Origin: Sphingobacteriales bacterium
Lineage (GTDB): Bacteria; Bacteroidota; Bacteroidia; Chitinophagales; Chitinophagaceae
DNA: 64,000 bases
Direction: 5' to 3'
Assembly (NCBI GenBank): GCA_016708305.1
Contig: JADJGB010000008.1
Span: 620,001 to 684,000 of the forward strand
A program made the translations under genes and the position numbers. Below, piece by piece: positions 53,082-64,000 of this stretch (its first letter is position 1; the number at the start of each line of letters is the position of its first letter). Below the pieces are notes generated by a model. It saw only the letters and a list, made by a program, of their open reading frames with translations, ran no database searches and was not told the DNA's origin.

Positions 53082-53994
53082 GATACCCTGAATCAAAAGC
53101 ATCCTTTGTTTATTCTGGCAAATAAAGTTCATTGGAAATCTTTGAACAAGAATTTGAGTCCCTTTACCGTAGTGAAAATGGACGACCTGGTAAATCCATC
53201 CGTTTGATGGTCGGCTTGTTGATGCTCAAGCATATTCGCAATGTTTCGGATGAAAATGTAGTGGAGCAATGGAGTGAGAACAACTACTGCCAATACTTTT
53301 GTGGCGAGCAGTCCTTCGTTCCCGGAGTTCCCTATGAGGCTTCGGAGTTGGTTCATTTTAGAAAAAGGATAGGAGAAAAAGACGACTGCAAAGTAAAGAC
53401 CATTGCCGGAATACTGGCTCGGGAGTTGGAAAGGAGTCTTCTGCCATTATCGAAGCATCAGAACCAATTAGATCTGTTCAAACAGGTTTTAATACAAATC
53501 AAAAGTTCGAAAAATAAGATTTATTCGATACATGAACCCGAGGTTTGCGGTATCTCCAAAGGAAAAGAGTATAAGAAATATGAGTTTGGGAACAAAGCTT
53601 CGTTTGCCAAAACAGACAGTGAGTCATTGTGGGAGCAATGGTGTTTAGAAATGAATGTGATGGTCACACCTTACCGCTACAACTGGAACAGGTAGAACGA
53701 CTAACAGGTAAACCACCCAAGAAAGTAAAGGTTGACCCGGGTTACAAAGGGAAAAGTAAAATAGGGGAAACAGAAATTTTAATTCCTTCCACGCCAAAAA
53801 AATCAGACAGCTATTACCAACGTAAAAAATCGAGTAATGCTCACCAGAAAAGAGCGGCCATAGAACCTATTATTGGGCACATGAAACAAGGCCACAGATT
53901 AGGTTGTAACTTTTACAAGGGAATAGTGGGCGATAACATCAATATCATGCTTGCTGTAGCTGCATTTAACTTCAAAAGAATGATGAATAAATAG
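53082..53994 (+). pseudogene. IS5-type transposase remnant
   Basis: Pieces of one transposase in three frames: HPLFILANKVHW near 53100-53135, then GRPGKSIRLMVGLLMLKHIR through VPYEASELVHFRKRIGE and a short HEPEVCGISKGKEYKKYEFG block, then a shifted tail ERLTGKPPKKVKVDPGYKGK and HQKRAAIEPIIGHMKQGHR to TAG... ending at 53994. Compared with intact IS5-group transposases the middle part holding one catalytic Asp is missing, and the frames are broken at least twice, so the element is dead. It separates the two arms of the glycan locus and could mark a past rearrangement. Terminal inverted repeats were not identified. Confidence 0.8.
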
Positions 53995-54091
53995 GAATCA
54001 TCTTCTTTTTGGTTCTTTTTTCAAAAACTATTACAATAATTACAACTACCAGCTTTCGAAAGTAAATTTCAAGAACAAGTTAATTGGACTT

Positions 54092-55537
54092 TTAAGGTGC
54101 AACTAAATAATGCTTTCCCGGTATCAAAGCATCAAGCACTGGTTGATGCCATCTACCACTTTCTTCATCGAAAACACGAAAAATTTCCCGGAAGCCCCAT
54201 ACATGAAAGCTAAATCCGTTTTTATCTGCTAACTCACGAATAAACCTGAAATACCGGGCACGAGATGACATAGCGGCATATTCATTCACCCCAAATTCTC
54301 CCAGGTTAATTGGTCTGGAATGTGCTTTACTCCATTTTGCACAGAAGGTGAGATCGCTTTCGATTGGCTTTCTCTCTTCTTTGGTTCCCATCCACTGCAT
54401 TCCTTTGCTCGCTGCTGCATGGGCATAAGCTAGCCCCTGGTGCGTGAATAAATGCGGCAGATAGTAATGAATTTGTACAATTAAATTCCAATCTTCTTTG
54501 GGCAAATCAAGGAGCCCGATTGTCCATGATTGTCCGAGGTTTGGCGTGCCGATGAGTATCGTTCGGTATGGATTTGTTTTCCTTATTAACTTCACTGATT
54601 TTGCAATCAATTCATTGTAGAATGGTACGCCCATATCCATATTGGGCTCATTCAAAATATCAAAATACACCTCCGGAGGGTAGTCTTTATAATGTTTCGC
54701 TATTTGTTCCCAAAGTGAATAAAACCGTTTTATGTTGTCATCAAAACTAATGCTGCTGTCGGCCCCCATATTGATGTAGGGATAATAGTGCATGTCAATA
54801 GATACCGCTAAACCATTTTGCAGGCACTGTTTTACAATACTGTCCACTCTTCTAAAGAAAGCAGGGTCTATCGTATAAGGCGGTGTTTTAGAACTATGCG
54901 CCACCCAAGTAACAGGAAGACGGACACTGTTAAATCCAGCATCAGCAATCATTTTGATATATTCGAGTTTGATGGGTTGATCGGGTATCGGGTACAGATG
55001 TAGATCACCGGAATTATTATCAAGAAGACCGTTTAAATTCAGCCCTCTTCCAAGGCGTTTATTTCGTTCAAAAGCCAGTGTAGCTTCTTTAGGAGGAGAT
55101 ACTGTCAGAGGCTTATGGTGAATAACTTTTATATCTCGGCTTAACTTCAAATACAAGGCATCCGGTCTTTTGGGATTTGAATCAATTTTTGCTGGTCGCT
55201 GGGCTTGTCCGGGTGTACCCAAAAAGCCGAAAAACTCCATTTCTCCGTGGTCAGAAAAATTGAGGATGGCAGTGCAAATCATACTGCCCGGCATGATAAG
55301 ATCAACAGCTATTGGGCTAACACTGGAATCAATTTTATAATGGCTGGTAAAGGTTAGCCCTGAAAAAGCATCCGCCTGGATGGACATTGTTTGGTTATTT
55401 CTGAACATAACGGTAACTGGACTTCCGTCTTTTAATCCATACCATTTCCCAATAATTGACGGGGGCGTTGCCTTTACCGTTAAACTGAAATAAAATACAC
55501 ATAAAAACAGTGAGAAAATGATTTTTGCTTTTTTCAT
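54092..55537 (-). CDS. Glycoside hydrolase family 5 (cellulase-like), secreted
   Basis: 481 residues from the ATG at 55537, where the signal peptide MKKAKIIFSLFLCVFYFSLT begins; an in-frame ATG 43 codons upstream adds an unlikely leader. After the signal come an N-terminal beta-rich region of about 130 residues (IIGKWYGLKDGSPVTVMFRN) and a GH5 barrel: GLNLNGLLDN, FNSVRLPVTWV, DMHYYPYI, acid/base Glu in VYFDILNEPNM, HYYLPHLFTHQG and nucleophile Glu in NLGEFGVNEYAAM. GH5 cleaves beta-1,4-linked glycans (glucan, mannan or xyloglucan). The subfamily is not clear. Last gene of the minus-strand enzyme run. Confidence 0.88.
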   Translation of the reverse strand: MKKAKIIFSLFLCVFYFSLTVKATPPSIIGKWYGLKDGSPVTVMFRNNQTMSIQADAFSGLTFTSHYKIDSSVSPIAVDLIMPGSMICTAILNFSDHGEMEFFGFLGTPGQAQRPAKIDSNPKRPDALYLKLSRDIKVIHHKPLTVSPPKEATLAFERNKRLGRGLNLNGLLDNNSGDLHLYPIPDQPIKLEYIKMIADAGFNSVRLPVTWVAHSSKTPPYTIDPAFFRRVDSIVKQCLQNGLAVSIDMHYYPYINMGADSSISFDDNIKRFYSLWEQIAKHYKDYPPEVYFDILNEPNMDMGVPFYNELIAKSVKLIRKTNPYRTILIGTPNLGQSWTIGLLDLPKEDWNLIVQIHYYLPHLFTHQGLAYAHAAASKGMQWMGTKEERKPIESDLTFCAKWSKAHSRPINLGEFGVNEYAAMSSRARYFRFIRELADKNGFSFHVWGFREIFRVFDEESGRWHQPVLDALIPGKHYLVAP

Positions 55538-55752
55538 CTGTATATTTTTATTTTTTGTCAGATGGAATTTACCATAAAAATTTTCATCGCGGATGGTATG
55601 AATTTGCTCGAAAAATTTTATAGACAATTCATGTTTTGAATTTATTTTAATGCATACTATTAACATAAAATCTGATTCGTTACCATACTCTGCTACACAT
55701 TCTTTTAAGCCGCGAACCTATTTTTCATTGTACTTGCATTTTTTAAACCTTA

Positions 55753-58150
55753 TTAAATCTTAATACTGTTTTTACCCTCTTTCAAGGCATAACTCTTTCC
55801 CTTCCAAACAAATTTTCCTGTTGTTTTTAAAGGAAGGTCTATTTCAGCATTTAAGTGTCCATTGCCTTCATGATACATTACACGAATCTTTCCGCTTGGG
55901 TGTGGCATCTCTCCGCCAATGGCTTTAATAGTTCCGAGGTGGGGTTCAACGCTCACTTTCGTAAAGCCGGGCGCATCACTATCAATGCCAAGAATAGTTC
56001 TGAAAAATTCAATATTAGGACTCGCACCCCATGCATGGCAATCAGACCTTGTTGTATTTAAGTCAGAAGTTTCTGCCCAGGTTGTCAATCCCATTGCCAT
56101 ATTCTCACGCCATTTGCCTAACCAGTGTAAATAATCATTGCCTAATCCTGCTTTAACCAAAGCGAGATGCAGGTAGTATTTGAAGTAAATGGATGCCGGA
56201 GCTAATGTTGTATCCGATAGCAACTGTTTGCCAATTCTGGCTGCTTCGTTACCTGAAACTAGCCCGGTTAAAATGGCCAGGGAATTTGCGTGTTGTGAAA
56301 ACAAATCTTTTTCTGATCTATCAGCAAAAAGGTTTTTGGTACTATCCCAATATTTTTTCGAATGGTTTTTTTAGTTGTTCTTCATTTTGTTTGTACAAAG
56401 CAGCATAGTCTTTCATTCCTATTCTTTGTTCCAGGTCGGCAGCTACCTGATAAGCCCACAACAGTTGAAGATCTATTAAAGCGGAGTTTCCGTCTTTACC
56501 AGGGGAACGGGTGCCTACAGGCCAATTTTTTACATCCACCCAATCGGTGAAATTCCAACCGGGAAGATTTCTAAGAGAACCATCTTGTTGTTGAAAGCCT
56601 TTGAAATAATTTAATATTTGCCGTGCACCCATAAGCTTATTCTTAATAAAGCTACTATCGTTCCCATACATCATGTAATCGTGCAGCATACCGATATACC
56701 ATAAGGAGAATGGAGTGATATACTGAGGATTTGATGTGGGGTAACGGCTTAATGTGAGTCCTTCCGGTTGCCGGGAATAATCTATTTGGTTTATAGCATT
56801 GCGCAAAAGGCGGTCGTCGCCACTATTATAGAGAGATACCAATCCCTGGATACGCATATCGCCAATGTATTGCAACTGCTCATAATAAGGACAATCCATA
56901 TAAGTTTCTGAAGCACACAACCGGGCTGTACGCCACCCGATATCCAACATCTTTTTCATTTCGACATTGTCTGTTTCCAACTTAGCATTTAATACAAAGG
57001 GGTATCCGGTAAACGTACCATAAATATCTTCTAATACCAATGGTGTTTCTTTTGTCGTAATGTTAATTTGTACATACCTATAGGTTCTCCAGGATAGCGT
57101 CGTAAACGTTTGGTTCTGGCTTCCGTCAGATGTTATGCTGTCTTTTCTGCCTACCAGCTTTTTCCCTTCTATTTCATTTCGGTTACCCTTTGCCGGGTAT
57201 TTTGTGTATAAAGCTTCCTCATACCTGAGGGTAATTGTACTGTTTCTACCACCACTAAAGATAACAGTGGGATACGCATTGGTAAGAACTTCCTGATCCA
57301 ACAAAAGTGTAGCCTCTGTATTGGGGGGAATTGTTATGGCTGTTTTTGTGGCAGGAAAAGAAGCGGGAACGGTAATGCCTTCGGATCTTCGTAACTGTGC
57401 CAGGCGTTGCTGTTTTAATTCCATTTGTGGTAACGGTGAAGGAACCAGAAGCCAACCTGTAGGTTCACCAGAACCAACCTTGTTTTTAGGATATCCAAAC
57501 GAAAATGCTGTTGCCTGTTTCCAATTGCTATCCACGTAAGTAAGCTTTTCCCATCCACGAATGTGCCGCTGCATTTCAACCTGCTCACCCGGACCGGCTA
57601 CATAATATGTTGGAATTACAATCTTAATTGGCGAGTAACTACTATCCTGTAAACACTTCCAGGTATTTTTGGTATTAAGCTCTTGTGCTTCATCCGTTCC
57701 TCCCTGTAAAATAAAACCGGTCCGTAATGAAATATTGGCTTCCATTCGCTGCTCTCCTTCATTCCATACCTGGGCTGCTACAATGTTGTGACCCATACGA
57801 AGAAATGGCGCAAGGTCTATAGTTTCAAAATTCCAATGCTGGAGATCACCTCGTGCAGGTCCAACTGATACTAATTTTTCATTGACAAATAATTTATACC
57901 GATTATCTGCTGAAACATGTACCGGGTATATTTTTGGAATTGAAGTCAATTCAAAACTCTTTCGAAAGTAATACACAACGTACCCTGTAGGATTGGTTTG
58001 CGGAACGGTTATCCACCTGGCTTTCCACTGCTTTACCAAGAAGGTAGAATCGATTACCTGAGCTTTGAAGTAAACAGCAGTGACAAACATGTAATCATGA
58101 TTGCCACTTTAGGAATACAAAGGCGAAGAGTAGCAGATGTTATTTTCATG
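55753..58150 (-). CDS. Alpha-L-rhamnosidase (GH78-like), two frameshifts
   Basis: The N-terminal signal MKITSATLRLCIPKVAIMIT begins at 58150 in one frame. The main body (AQVIDSTFLVKQWKARWITV onward) is in a second frame, and the C-terminal 210 residues (NHSKKYWDSTKNLFADRSEK, FKYYLHLALVKAGLGNDY, CHAWGASPNIEFFRTILGI) are in a third. Breaks are at the short T-runs (plus strand) 58064-58066 and 56366-56372, each one base off a smooth frame. GH78 features include the N-terminal beta domain and YMDCPYYEQLQYIGDMRIQG, the catalytic carboxylate region of the (alpha/alpha)6 barrel. Full corrected length is about 798 residues. It would remove terminal alpha-L-rhamnose from pectins or glycosides. Read literally it is broken. 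Confidence 0.85.
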
Positions 58151-58239
58151 CTTATTTTTAATTTATCGGATTGAGTCAAAATTATAAATTTTCCTTCTTT
58201 GCCATGTCATTACTTATTGACGATTCCGTCAATAGAACG

Positions 58240-59679
58240 CTATTTCGGTACAATATCAACAATAACCCTTTTATATCTTGTCAGGCTCGGAGTTCCTTTG
58301 TCAGTGACCATTAAGATAAAGTGAGTAGATTGAGGGCTTTCAACAGCAGGAGCCCTGACATCTTTTAATTCCGAGGTATTGACTACGTAATAGGGTATGT
58401 TCTTTTTATAGGTACCAACTTCCGTATACTGAAACCATTGGAAACTTAACCCGTCACCATCCGGATCATAGGAAGCGCTTCCGTTGAGATTAATAGTTTC
58501 GCCAGATTTTACAGTAAGGTGCTCCGGCGTATTTAACCTTACAATTGGAGGATGGTTTGCTGATTTATAATCATTGTTACACCAAACCATCCTCGCCGCA
58601 AAATCATTTTGAAAATGCTCCCGCCACCTCCAAAGTGTAACATGATTTCCTGAGTATCTACCAGTATCTTTTATTACAGCTCGTCCCCATTTTGCCTGCA
58701 CCCAGGGAGTAAATTCGTCTTTGGCATTCGTCCATATCGGCCTGGTCTCTTCTTCCATCGGCACAAACGATTTTATTTTCGGGTCAAACGGTGGTGTATA
58801 CAATTCATATCGGCCTCCCCAGCTTCCCCAGTCCGGATGTCCCGGCTCATTAAGTCCATTGGGTATCAGCATCAGAAAAGAAGGTGTATCGCCTTCCATT
58901 CCGTAGGCTACGTCAGGATATTCTGCCCCCAATGGCCCATGCCCTTGTTGAACGTTTTTCAATAGCCATTCATTGCTGATCACTTCGTTATTTGCTCCGG
59001 GTATCACTTTAAAAATGGCAGACTAGGTAGCATCTTCATATTTGCCGGGGCTTACGATATAAAACAAATCCGCAAAATTTTTCCTGATCCATGGCCCGGA
59101 GTCATCCTGGTCTGAAATCGTATAAACTCTAAGTTTGCCGATTAACCTTTTGATTTCTGCTTCACTCTTGGTTTCTCTTATTTTCCAAAGGGCTTGTGCA
59201 AGTGTGCTTGCACCGCCCCAAACAGATATCCATAAAGGGCGGCTGTCTGCCTTTTCCAGCCTTTTAATAATCCAATCTGAGCCTTCTGAATCCTTTTCTT
59301 TTCCTACTCCTTTCATACCATAAACAGGAAGACCTTGTTTTACCATCCCAGATAATTTTTGCGCTGTTGGAAATCCTGGTTCATGCTTTAAGAGATTAGG
59401 TTGAACTTTCCCATAACTTAAAATAACTTTTTGAATGAGTCCAGGGCTGACATGCGATTTCTGATGAACAGATGTTGAAGCAATAAGTCCTTCGATGTCT
59501 ATTTGGTTTGTGTACAACATTAACCGAACCATGGATTGAAAGTCGTCAGGCTCATTTCCAATATCTGTAATAACAATCAGGCGATGTTTAGCAATCGTTT
59601 GTCCTGCTGAACGCATTGTTTTGCAAAGTATGGTATTTAATGCAAATAGTATCAATACCGCTTTAACCCATATTTTCAT
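58240..59679 (-). CDS. DUF1593 (nucleoside-hydrolase-like) secreted protein with in-frame TAG
   Basis: 480 codons counting the stop at 59023-59025. Signal peptide MKIWVKAVLILFALNTILC, then a nucleoside-hydrolase-like domain (HRLIVITDIGNEPDDFQSMV with the Asp cluster, GLIASTSVHQK, SVWGGASTLAQALWKI) and after the stop SAIFKVIPGANNEV, HGPLGAEYPDVAYGMEGDTP and a C-terminal immunoglobulin-like domain (GETINLNGSASYDPDGDGLS). The frame is unbroken except for TAG, where TGG (Trp) would fit. DUF1593 proteins occur in plant-polysaccharide loci; their substrate is unsettled. It lies in the minus-strand enzyme run between the rhamnosidase and a GH3 gene. Confidence 0.82.
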
Positions 59680-59804
59680 TGTTTTTAAACCTTTGTCCTG
59701 ACACGCCTTCCGATTTTATATTTGCAATCGTGTTAGAAGTTGCTTAAATGGGATCGCCTGCTTTCCCATTGTATGTGGAGAGGAAAGAGACAACCTCCTT
59801 AAAG

Positions 59805-62224
59805 TTACTTTTTTACTACCGTCAATTTTACAGTATCATGCTTTTGAGAAGAAGGACCTACCATAATATCGAAATCCCCGGGCTCTACAACTTTCTTCAT
59901 GTTTATATCGTAAAACTTTAGCTTGTCAGGTGTAATAGTAAAACTTACTTGCTTTGTTGCTCCCGGTGCTAAAGCAATTCTTCTAAAATCTTTTAATTCT
60001 TTGACGGGACGCGTTACTGAACTTACTCTATCACGTATATAAAGCTGCACGATTTCTTCACCGTTGCGATCACCTGTATTTTTTACATCAACTGTAACTG
60101 TTACATTTTCGTCGGGAGTGATGATTGGCTTCGCAATGCGAAGATTGTTGTACTGAAAACTTGTATAGCTAAGACCAAAGCCAAACGGGTACAGTGGCGT
60201 AATTGGTAAAAGTGGCGAAATGTTATCAGCGTTATAAGGCACTTGCCGGGCAGAGGGTTTTGCAAAATAGTACGCTGGTAAATGACCTACCGAACGCGCA
60301 ATAGAAATAGGCAGTTTTCCTGATGGATTGTTTTCGCCAAACAACGTTTCTGCCACGGCATAACCGGTTTCCTGACCCAAATACCAGGATTGAACAATCG
60401 CAGGCACTGCTTTTTGCAAATGAGCAAATGATATAGGTAGGCCGCTGAACACAAAGGCAGCGGTAGGCTTGTTTAATGTCATCAGTGAGTCAATTAATTC
60501 ATTCTGGTCGCCCAGTAGCTCCAAATTCGCCAAATCACCTGGTGAATATGCGGATGTTGCTTCGCGGGAGATATTGTCATTGCCTCCGATCATTAGCACA
60601 ATTGCATCTGCACTTTTGGCTATGTTTACCGCTTCCTGAATTCGCTTGCTGTTTTCGTCGTGAGGCGCAAACTTTGCGGGTCCGAGACTAGCGCGTAGCG
60701 TGTTTAAACGCACCCCTTCTGCGTAAACAAACTCTACATCTTTATACTTTTCTTTAAGCGCTGCCAATGGCGTGCTGGTTGTTCTTGGTATTTGGGAATA
60801 GCCACCTAAAATACATTTATCTGCATTGGGACCAATAATAGCAATACGTTTATATTTCTTCCTATCAAAAGGCAATATCCCTCCATCGTTTTTTAACAAC
60901 ACGATAGATTGACATGCGGCTTTCAATGATAACGCCCGATGGGCATCAGAGCCTACTACATCGGTATGGCTTACATCAATATAAGGCCGTTCAAATAGCC
61001 CTAACCGAAACTTCATCTTCAATACATCCAACACAGCCTTATTTATATTGGCAAGAGAGGTATAACCTTTTTTGACTGCCTCAGGAAGATGGCTATACAT
61101 CGCTTCATTCAGTGTTAATTCAATATCCACGCCTGCATTCAAAGCCATAGCGGCTCCTTGCGCACTATCTGCCGCAATGTGATGAAGCGTTGTAAGCTGG
61201 GTTACAGCCATTAAATCAGATATTACCAAACCTTTAAATCCCCACTCGCCCCTCAAAACATCTGTGAGCATCCATTTATTGGCGTGTGTTGGAATGCCGC
61301 TGATTTCATTGTAATTGGGCATTACACCCATGGCCTTTGCTTCGATAATTGCCGCTTTGAAAGAAGGGAAATTGACTTCCCGTAACCATCGTTCGGAGAC
61401 GAATACAGGACCGCCGTTGACGCCGCCTTCCGGCTGGCCATGTGCCCCAAAATGTTTCAGGTTTGAGGCTACATGATTGCTATCCGGAGTGGCTGAATTG
61501 CCCTGAAGAGCTTTTACTTTTGCCACCCCTAATCTTGATACGAGATAAGGGTCTTCACCCATAGTCTCTTCTGTTCGTCCCCATCTTGGATCAAGAGCTA
61601 AATCAAGTACAGGTGCCAGCACCCGATGTGTGCCCACAGCTCTTGCTTCCAGCGCAATTGCTTCAAAAACCTCCCTTGTCAATTCTTCATTCCAAGACGA
61701 TGCCATGCCCAAAGCAGAGGGAAACATTGTGCCATCTTTCACCATTAAGCCGTGTAGTGCCTCTTCCAGGAATAGAACGGGTATCCCCAGCCGAGTGCCA
61801 GTGATGAAATAATATTGTACCTCATTGGCCAGCACAGCCACTTGAGCTGCGTGAGGTGAATTTTGCGGGAAAGAAACGTAGCTACCCTGACCCATCGAAA
61901 GTATTTCCCCTAAACCATCCGGGAAAGCTTTCATTGCGCTGTCTCTATTAAACTTATTTTCTGTAAAAAGTTTTGCTTTACCCATCCATGCGATTGGAGT
62001 TGAACAAGTTTCTCTTTCATGGTCATTTTTGAAAGCAAGTCTTGCGCCCGTTGTTCAATAGGCTTACGGTAATCTTCGTAAACATCCAATTTGCCGTTAT
62101 GGTTGAAATCACGAAATCTGTGATTGCCTACTGAAATAAACCGCTCTGTATTCTGCTGGGCAGAAGCAGTTGATAGAATAGTAATAAAAGCAATAACGTT
62201 GAATAATACTATTTTCATTGACAT
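59805..62224 (-). CDS. Glycoside hydrolase family 3 (beta-glucosidase/xylosidase-like), frameshifted near the start
   Basis: About 806 codons across two frames. Signal peptide MSMKIVLFNVIAFITILSTA with start MTMKEKLVQLQSH, then a one-base loss near 61985-61992 after which the frame GKAKLFTENKFNRDSAMKAF continues to the end. GH3 features: HRVLAPVLDLALDPRWGRTE, GEDPYLVSRLGVAKVKAL, SNLKHFGAHGQPEGGVNGG, nucleophile Asp in GFKGLVISDLMAVTQ, ALSLKAACQSIVLLKNDGG and C-terminal FN3-like domain (ENVTVTVDVKNTGDRNGEEI). It releases terminal beta-linked glucose, xylose or related sugars, outside or in the periplasm. Literal reading separates the signal from the enzyme. Confidence 0.9.
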
Positions 62225-62251
62225 TTAATAAGAGTATTTTTTAAATAAATT

Positions 62252-64000
62252 TTATTTTGTCCAAACAAATTTTGCGGCTTTTACTTTTTCAGAATTGCCT
62301 CCGATAAACACTATAAAAGCTCCGGGCTCCCAATCCCAAACAAGCTTGCTGTTATAGAACTTCAGGTCTTCCGGGGTAATGGTAAAAACAATGGTTTTCG
62401 CTTCGCCAGATTGTAGAAAAACCTTTTTAAATTGCTTTAGTTCTTTTACTGGTCTTGCTACAGAGGCAACCGGGTCGTTCAGATATAACTGAACTATTTC
62501 TTCACCTGGATACCTGCCAGTATTCGTAATCGTAATGGTAGCTTTCAATGTTTTGTGGCTACCGGTTAACAAGGTATCGCTCAACGCTACATTACTATAG
62601 CTGAAAGTGGTATAACTTAATCCATAACCAAAAGGGTAGAGGGGTGTGTTGTACTGGTCTTTGTAATTCGAAACAAATTCTTCCGGGCCTCCTTCTACGT
62701 ATGGTCTGCCGGTATTTTTATGATTATAGTAAATAGGAATTTGACCAACCGAACGTGGGAAGGTCATCGTGAGTTTACCAGACGGATTGTAGTTGCCAAA
62801 CAATACATCGGCAACAGCATTGCCGGCTTCCGTTCCGAGACGCCATGTTTCAACAACGGCGTCTGCAAACTGCAAATCGTTTTGTATTGTCAATGGACGA
62901 CCGTTTGCTAATAATAGTATAACAGGTTTGCCGGTTGCGTGCAGGGCCTTTAGCAGTTCGCGTTGACAATTGGGAATGGAAATATCTGTCCTGCTCGTTG
63001 CTTCACCGGATAAACTAGAAGGTTCACCAAGAACAGCAACAATTATATTCGATTTATTGGCCACTGCAATGGCTTCATCAACGAGCTGTTGCTGCCTTGC
63101 GGGATCGTACTTGAAACGATTTTTCCTTATGTACACTGAATCATCACTTACCTGCGTTCCTTGTGCATACATTACATTCGAATTTTGTTTTCGGATACCA
63201 TCAAGTATTGTTACTACGCTTTTGGTATCACCCATAAAAGACCACATGCTAAACATCTCTTGCTTGTTGTCAGCAAAGGGTCCAATCAAGGCTATATTAG
63301 TGTTCTGTTGTAAAGGAAGTGTGTTGTTCGAGTTCTTTAACAGTACGATGGATTTTAATGCGGCTTGTTTTGCCACTTCTTTGTTGTGTTCTGTAAGGGT
63401 TACACGTGCGGCTTTGTCCGGGTCATAATTCCGGTAAGGATTGGTGAAAAGTCCAAGCTTGTACTTTGCTTCCAATACGCTTCTGCAAGCGACATCAATT
63501 TGTGCCAAGGTAACTTTGTGTTCCTTTAGCGACTGCTTGAGAGATGCAATCATGCTCTCACTTCCCATATCCATGTCAACACCTGCGTTTAGTGCTAATA
63601 CTGCGGCCTCCATGTAATCTTTTGCAACACCGTGATTGATTAACTCCTGTATCGCATTGAAATCAGTGACAACAAATCCCTTAAAACCCCATTCCTTTCT
63701 CAGCAAGTCTGTTAGGAGCCATTTGTTTGCTGTAGCAGGTACGCCTTCTATGTCGTTGAAAGAACTCATAATACTGCCAGCGCCTGCATCTATCGCGGCT
63801 TTATAAGGGCTAAGGTAAAACTGATACATGGTGAGGCGGCTCATGTCGGTGGTATTGTAATCGCGTCCGGCTTCCGCTGCCCCATACATTCCAAAATGCT
63901 TCACACAAGCCATGAGGGACGTTTCGTTTCTCAAGTCGTTGCCCTGATAGCCCTTCACCATGGCGCGAGCAATCAATCCACCCAAATAGGGATCTTCACC
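62252..64000 (-). CDS. Glycoside hydrolase family 3, partial (5' part beyond right edge)
   Basis: Open to the window end; the first residues visible are GEDPYLGGLIARAMVKGYQG. GH3 core: SLMACVKHFGMYGAAEAGRD, IMSSFNDIEGVPATANKWLL, nucleophile region KGFVVTDFNAIQELIN with Asp, then AALKSIVLLKNSNNTLPL, SGEATSRTDISIPNCQRELL and a complete FN3-like C-terminal domain ending EKVKAAKFVWTK. About 583 residues are visible; the N-terminal barrel start and signal lie outside. It is 27 bases upstream of the second GH3 gene, the same strand and probably the same transcript. The two are clear paralogues but not close copies. Confidence 0.92.
   Translation of the reverse strand, partial: GEDPYLGGLIARAMVKGYQGNDLRNETSLMACVKHFGMYGAAEAGRDYNTTDMSRLTMYQFYLSPYKAAIDAGAGSIMSSFNDIEGVPATANKWLLTDLLRKEWGFKGFVVTDFNAIQELINHGVAKDYMEAAVLALNAGVDMDMGSESMIASLKQSLKEHKVTLAQIDVACRSVLEAKYKLGLFTNPYRNYDPDKAARVTLTEHNKEVAKQAALKSIVLLKNSNNTLPLQQNTNIALIGPFADNKQEMFSMWSFMGDTKSVVTILDGIRKQNSNVMYAQGTQVSDDSVYIRKNRFKYDPARQQQLVDEAIAVANKSNIIVAVLGEPSSLSGEATSRTDISIPNCQRELLKALHATGKPVILLLANGRPLTIQNDLQFADAVVETWRLGTEAGNAVADVLFGNYNPSGKLTMTFPRSVGQIPIYYNHKNTGRPYVEGGPEEFVSNYKDQYNTPLYPFGYGLSYTTFSYSNVALSDTLLTGSHKTLKATITITNTGRYPGEEIVQLYLNDPVASVARPVKELKQFKKVFLQSGEAKTIVFTITPEDLKFYNSKLVWDWEPGAFIVFIGGNSEKVKAAKFVWTK

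Noticed and set aside
8820..62224. Stop-codon reassignment
   Set aside because: Interruptions use TAA, TAG and TGA, and TGA ends intact genes such as pabC, so no single code change explains them.

Overview
The window looks like a chromosomal segment of a Bacteroidota bacterium, most likely of the Chitinophagaceae. This rests on a SusC/SusD pair, many Sec/lipoprotein-type exported proteins, a GTP-dependent PEP carboxykinase, DUF4293 and DUF5715 proteins, an FGGY kinase with L-fucose isomerase, low GC with AT-rich spacers, and promoters of the Bacteroidota type (TTTG, 19-21 bases, TAnnTTTG). The genus assignment is inference.

Layout. (1) 1-866: 5'-end of an unrecognised gene running off the left edge. 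(2) About 900-3,950: a gene-free, AT-rich region with four related units that look like small-RNA genes. Each has a motif near TTGGGCATCATAG, a Bacteroidota promoter placed 120-121 bases further on, a 5' hairpin, a conserved core GGCAAGCAATCGTTAGA and a terminator. A group IIC intron with a deleted reverse transcriptase sits exactly behind the terminator of unit 1. Two degenerate cores with unrelated hairpins lie between units 3 and 4. (3) 3,954-31,512: mostly housekeeping genes: pabB/pabC-like folate genes, uvrA, a sigma factor, an isomerase/FGE-like/Gfo-Idh group, sod, a LuxR-type regulator, 2-oxoglutarate dehydrogenase E2, an RNA m5C methyltransferase, mnmA, ssb, efp, accB-accC, glyA, a Crp-family regulator, a 5'-nucleotidase, an amine oxidase, PEPCK and a serine hydrolase. 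(4) 31,574-38,492: a DUF5715 protein and a signalling block. The block is a response regulator divergent from a tight run of a ThiF/E1-like adenylyltransferase, a GNAT protein with autoinducer-synthase-like motifs, a 7TMR-DISM histidine kinase, a receiver-kinase hybrid and a CheY-like receiver. (5) 38,553-42,594: a thioredoxin-like protein, tRNA-Thr(CGT), a fuculo/rhamnulokinase and L-fucose isomerase. (6) 43,032-64,000: small envelope proteins, then a polysaccharide utilisation locus. It has SusC, SusD and a FN3/beta-helix lipoprotein on the plus strand, facing GH5, alpha-L-rhamnosidase, DUF1593 and two GH3 genes on the minus strand, with a broken IS5-type transposase between the two arms. 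Rhamnosidase, GH3 enzymes and deoxy-sugar catabolism nearby suggest a pectin-like or rhamnose/fucose-containing glycan.

Reading caution. At least ten genes carry single-base indels, mostly beside short homopolymers, or single in-frame stops (all three stop codons occur). They include ssb, which is normally essential. I merged such fragments into one gene each and describe the lesion. The pattern fits sequencing or assembly error at least as well as gene decay.
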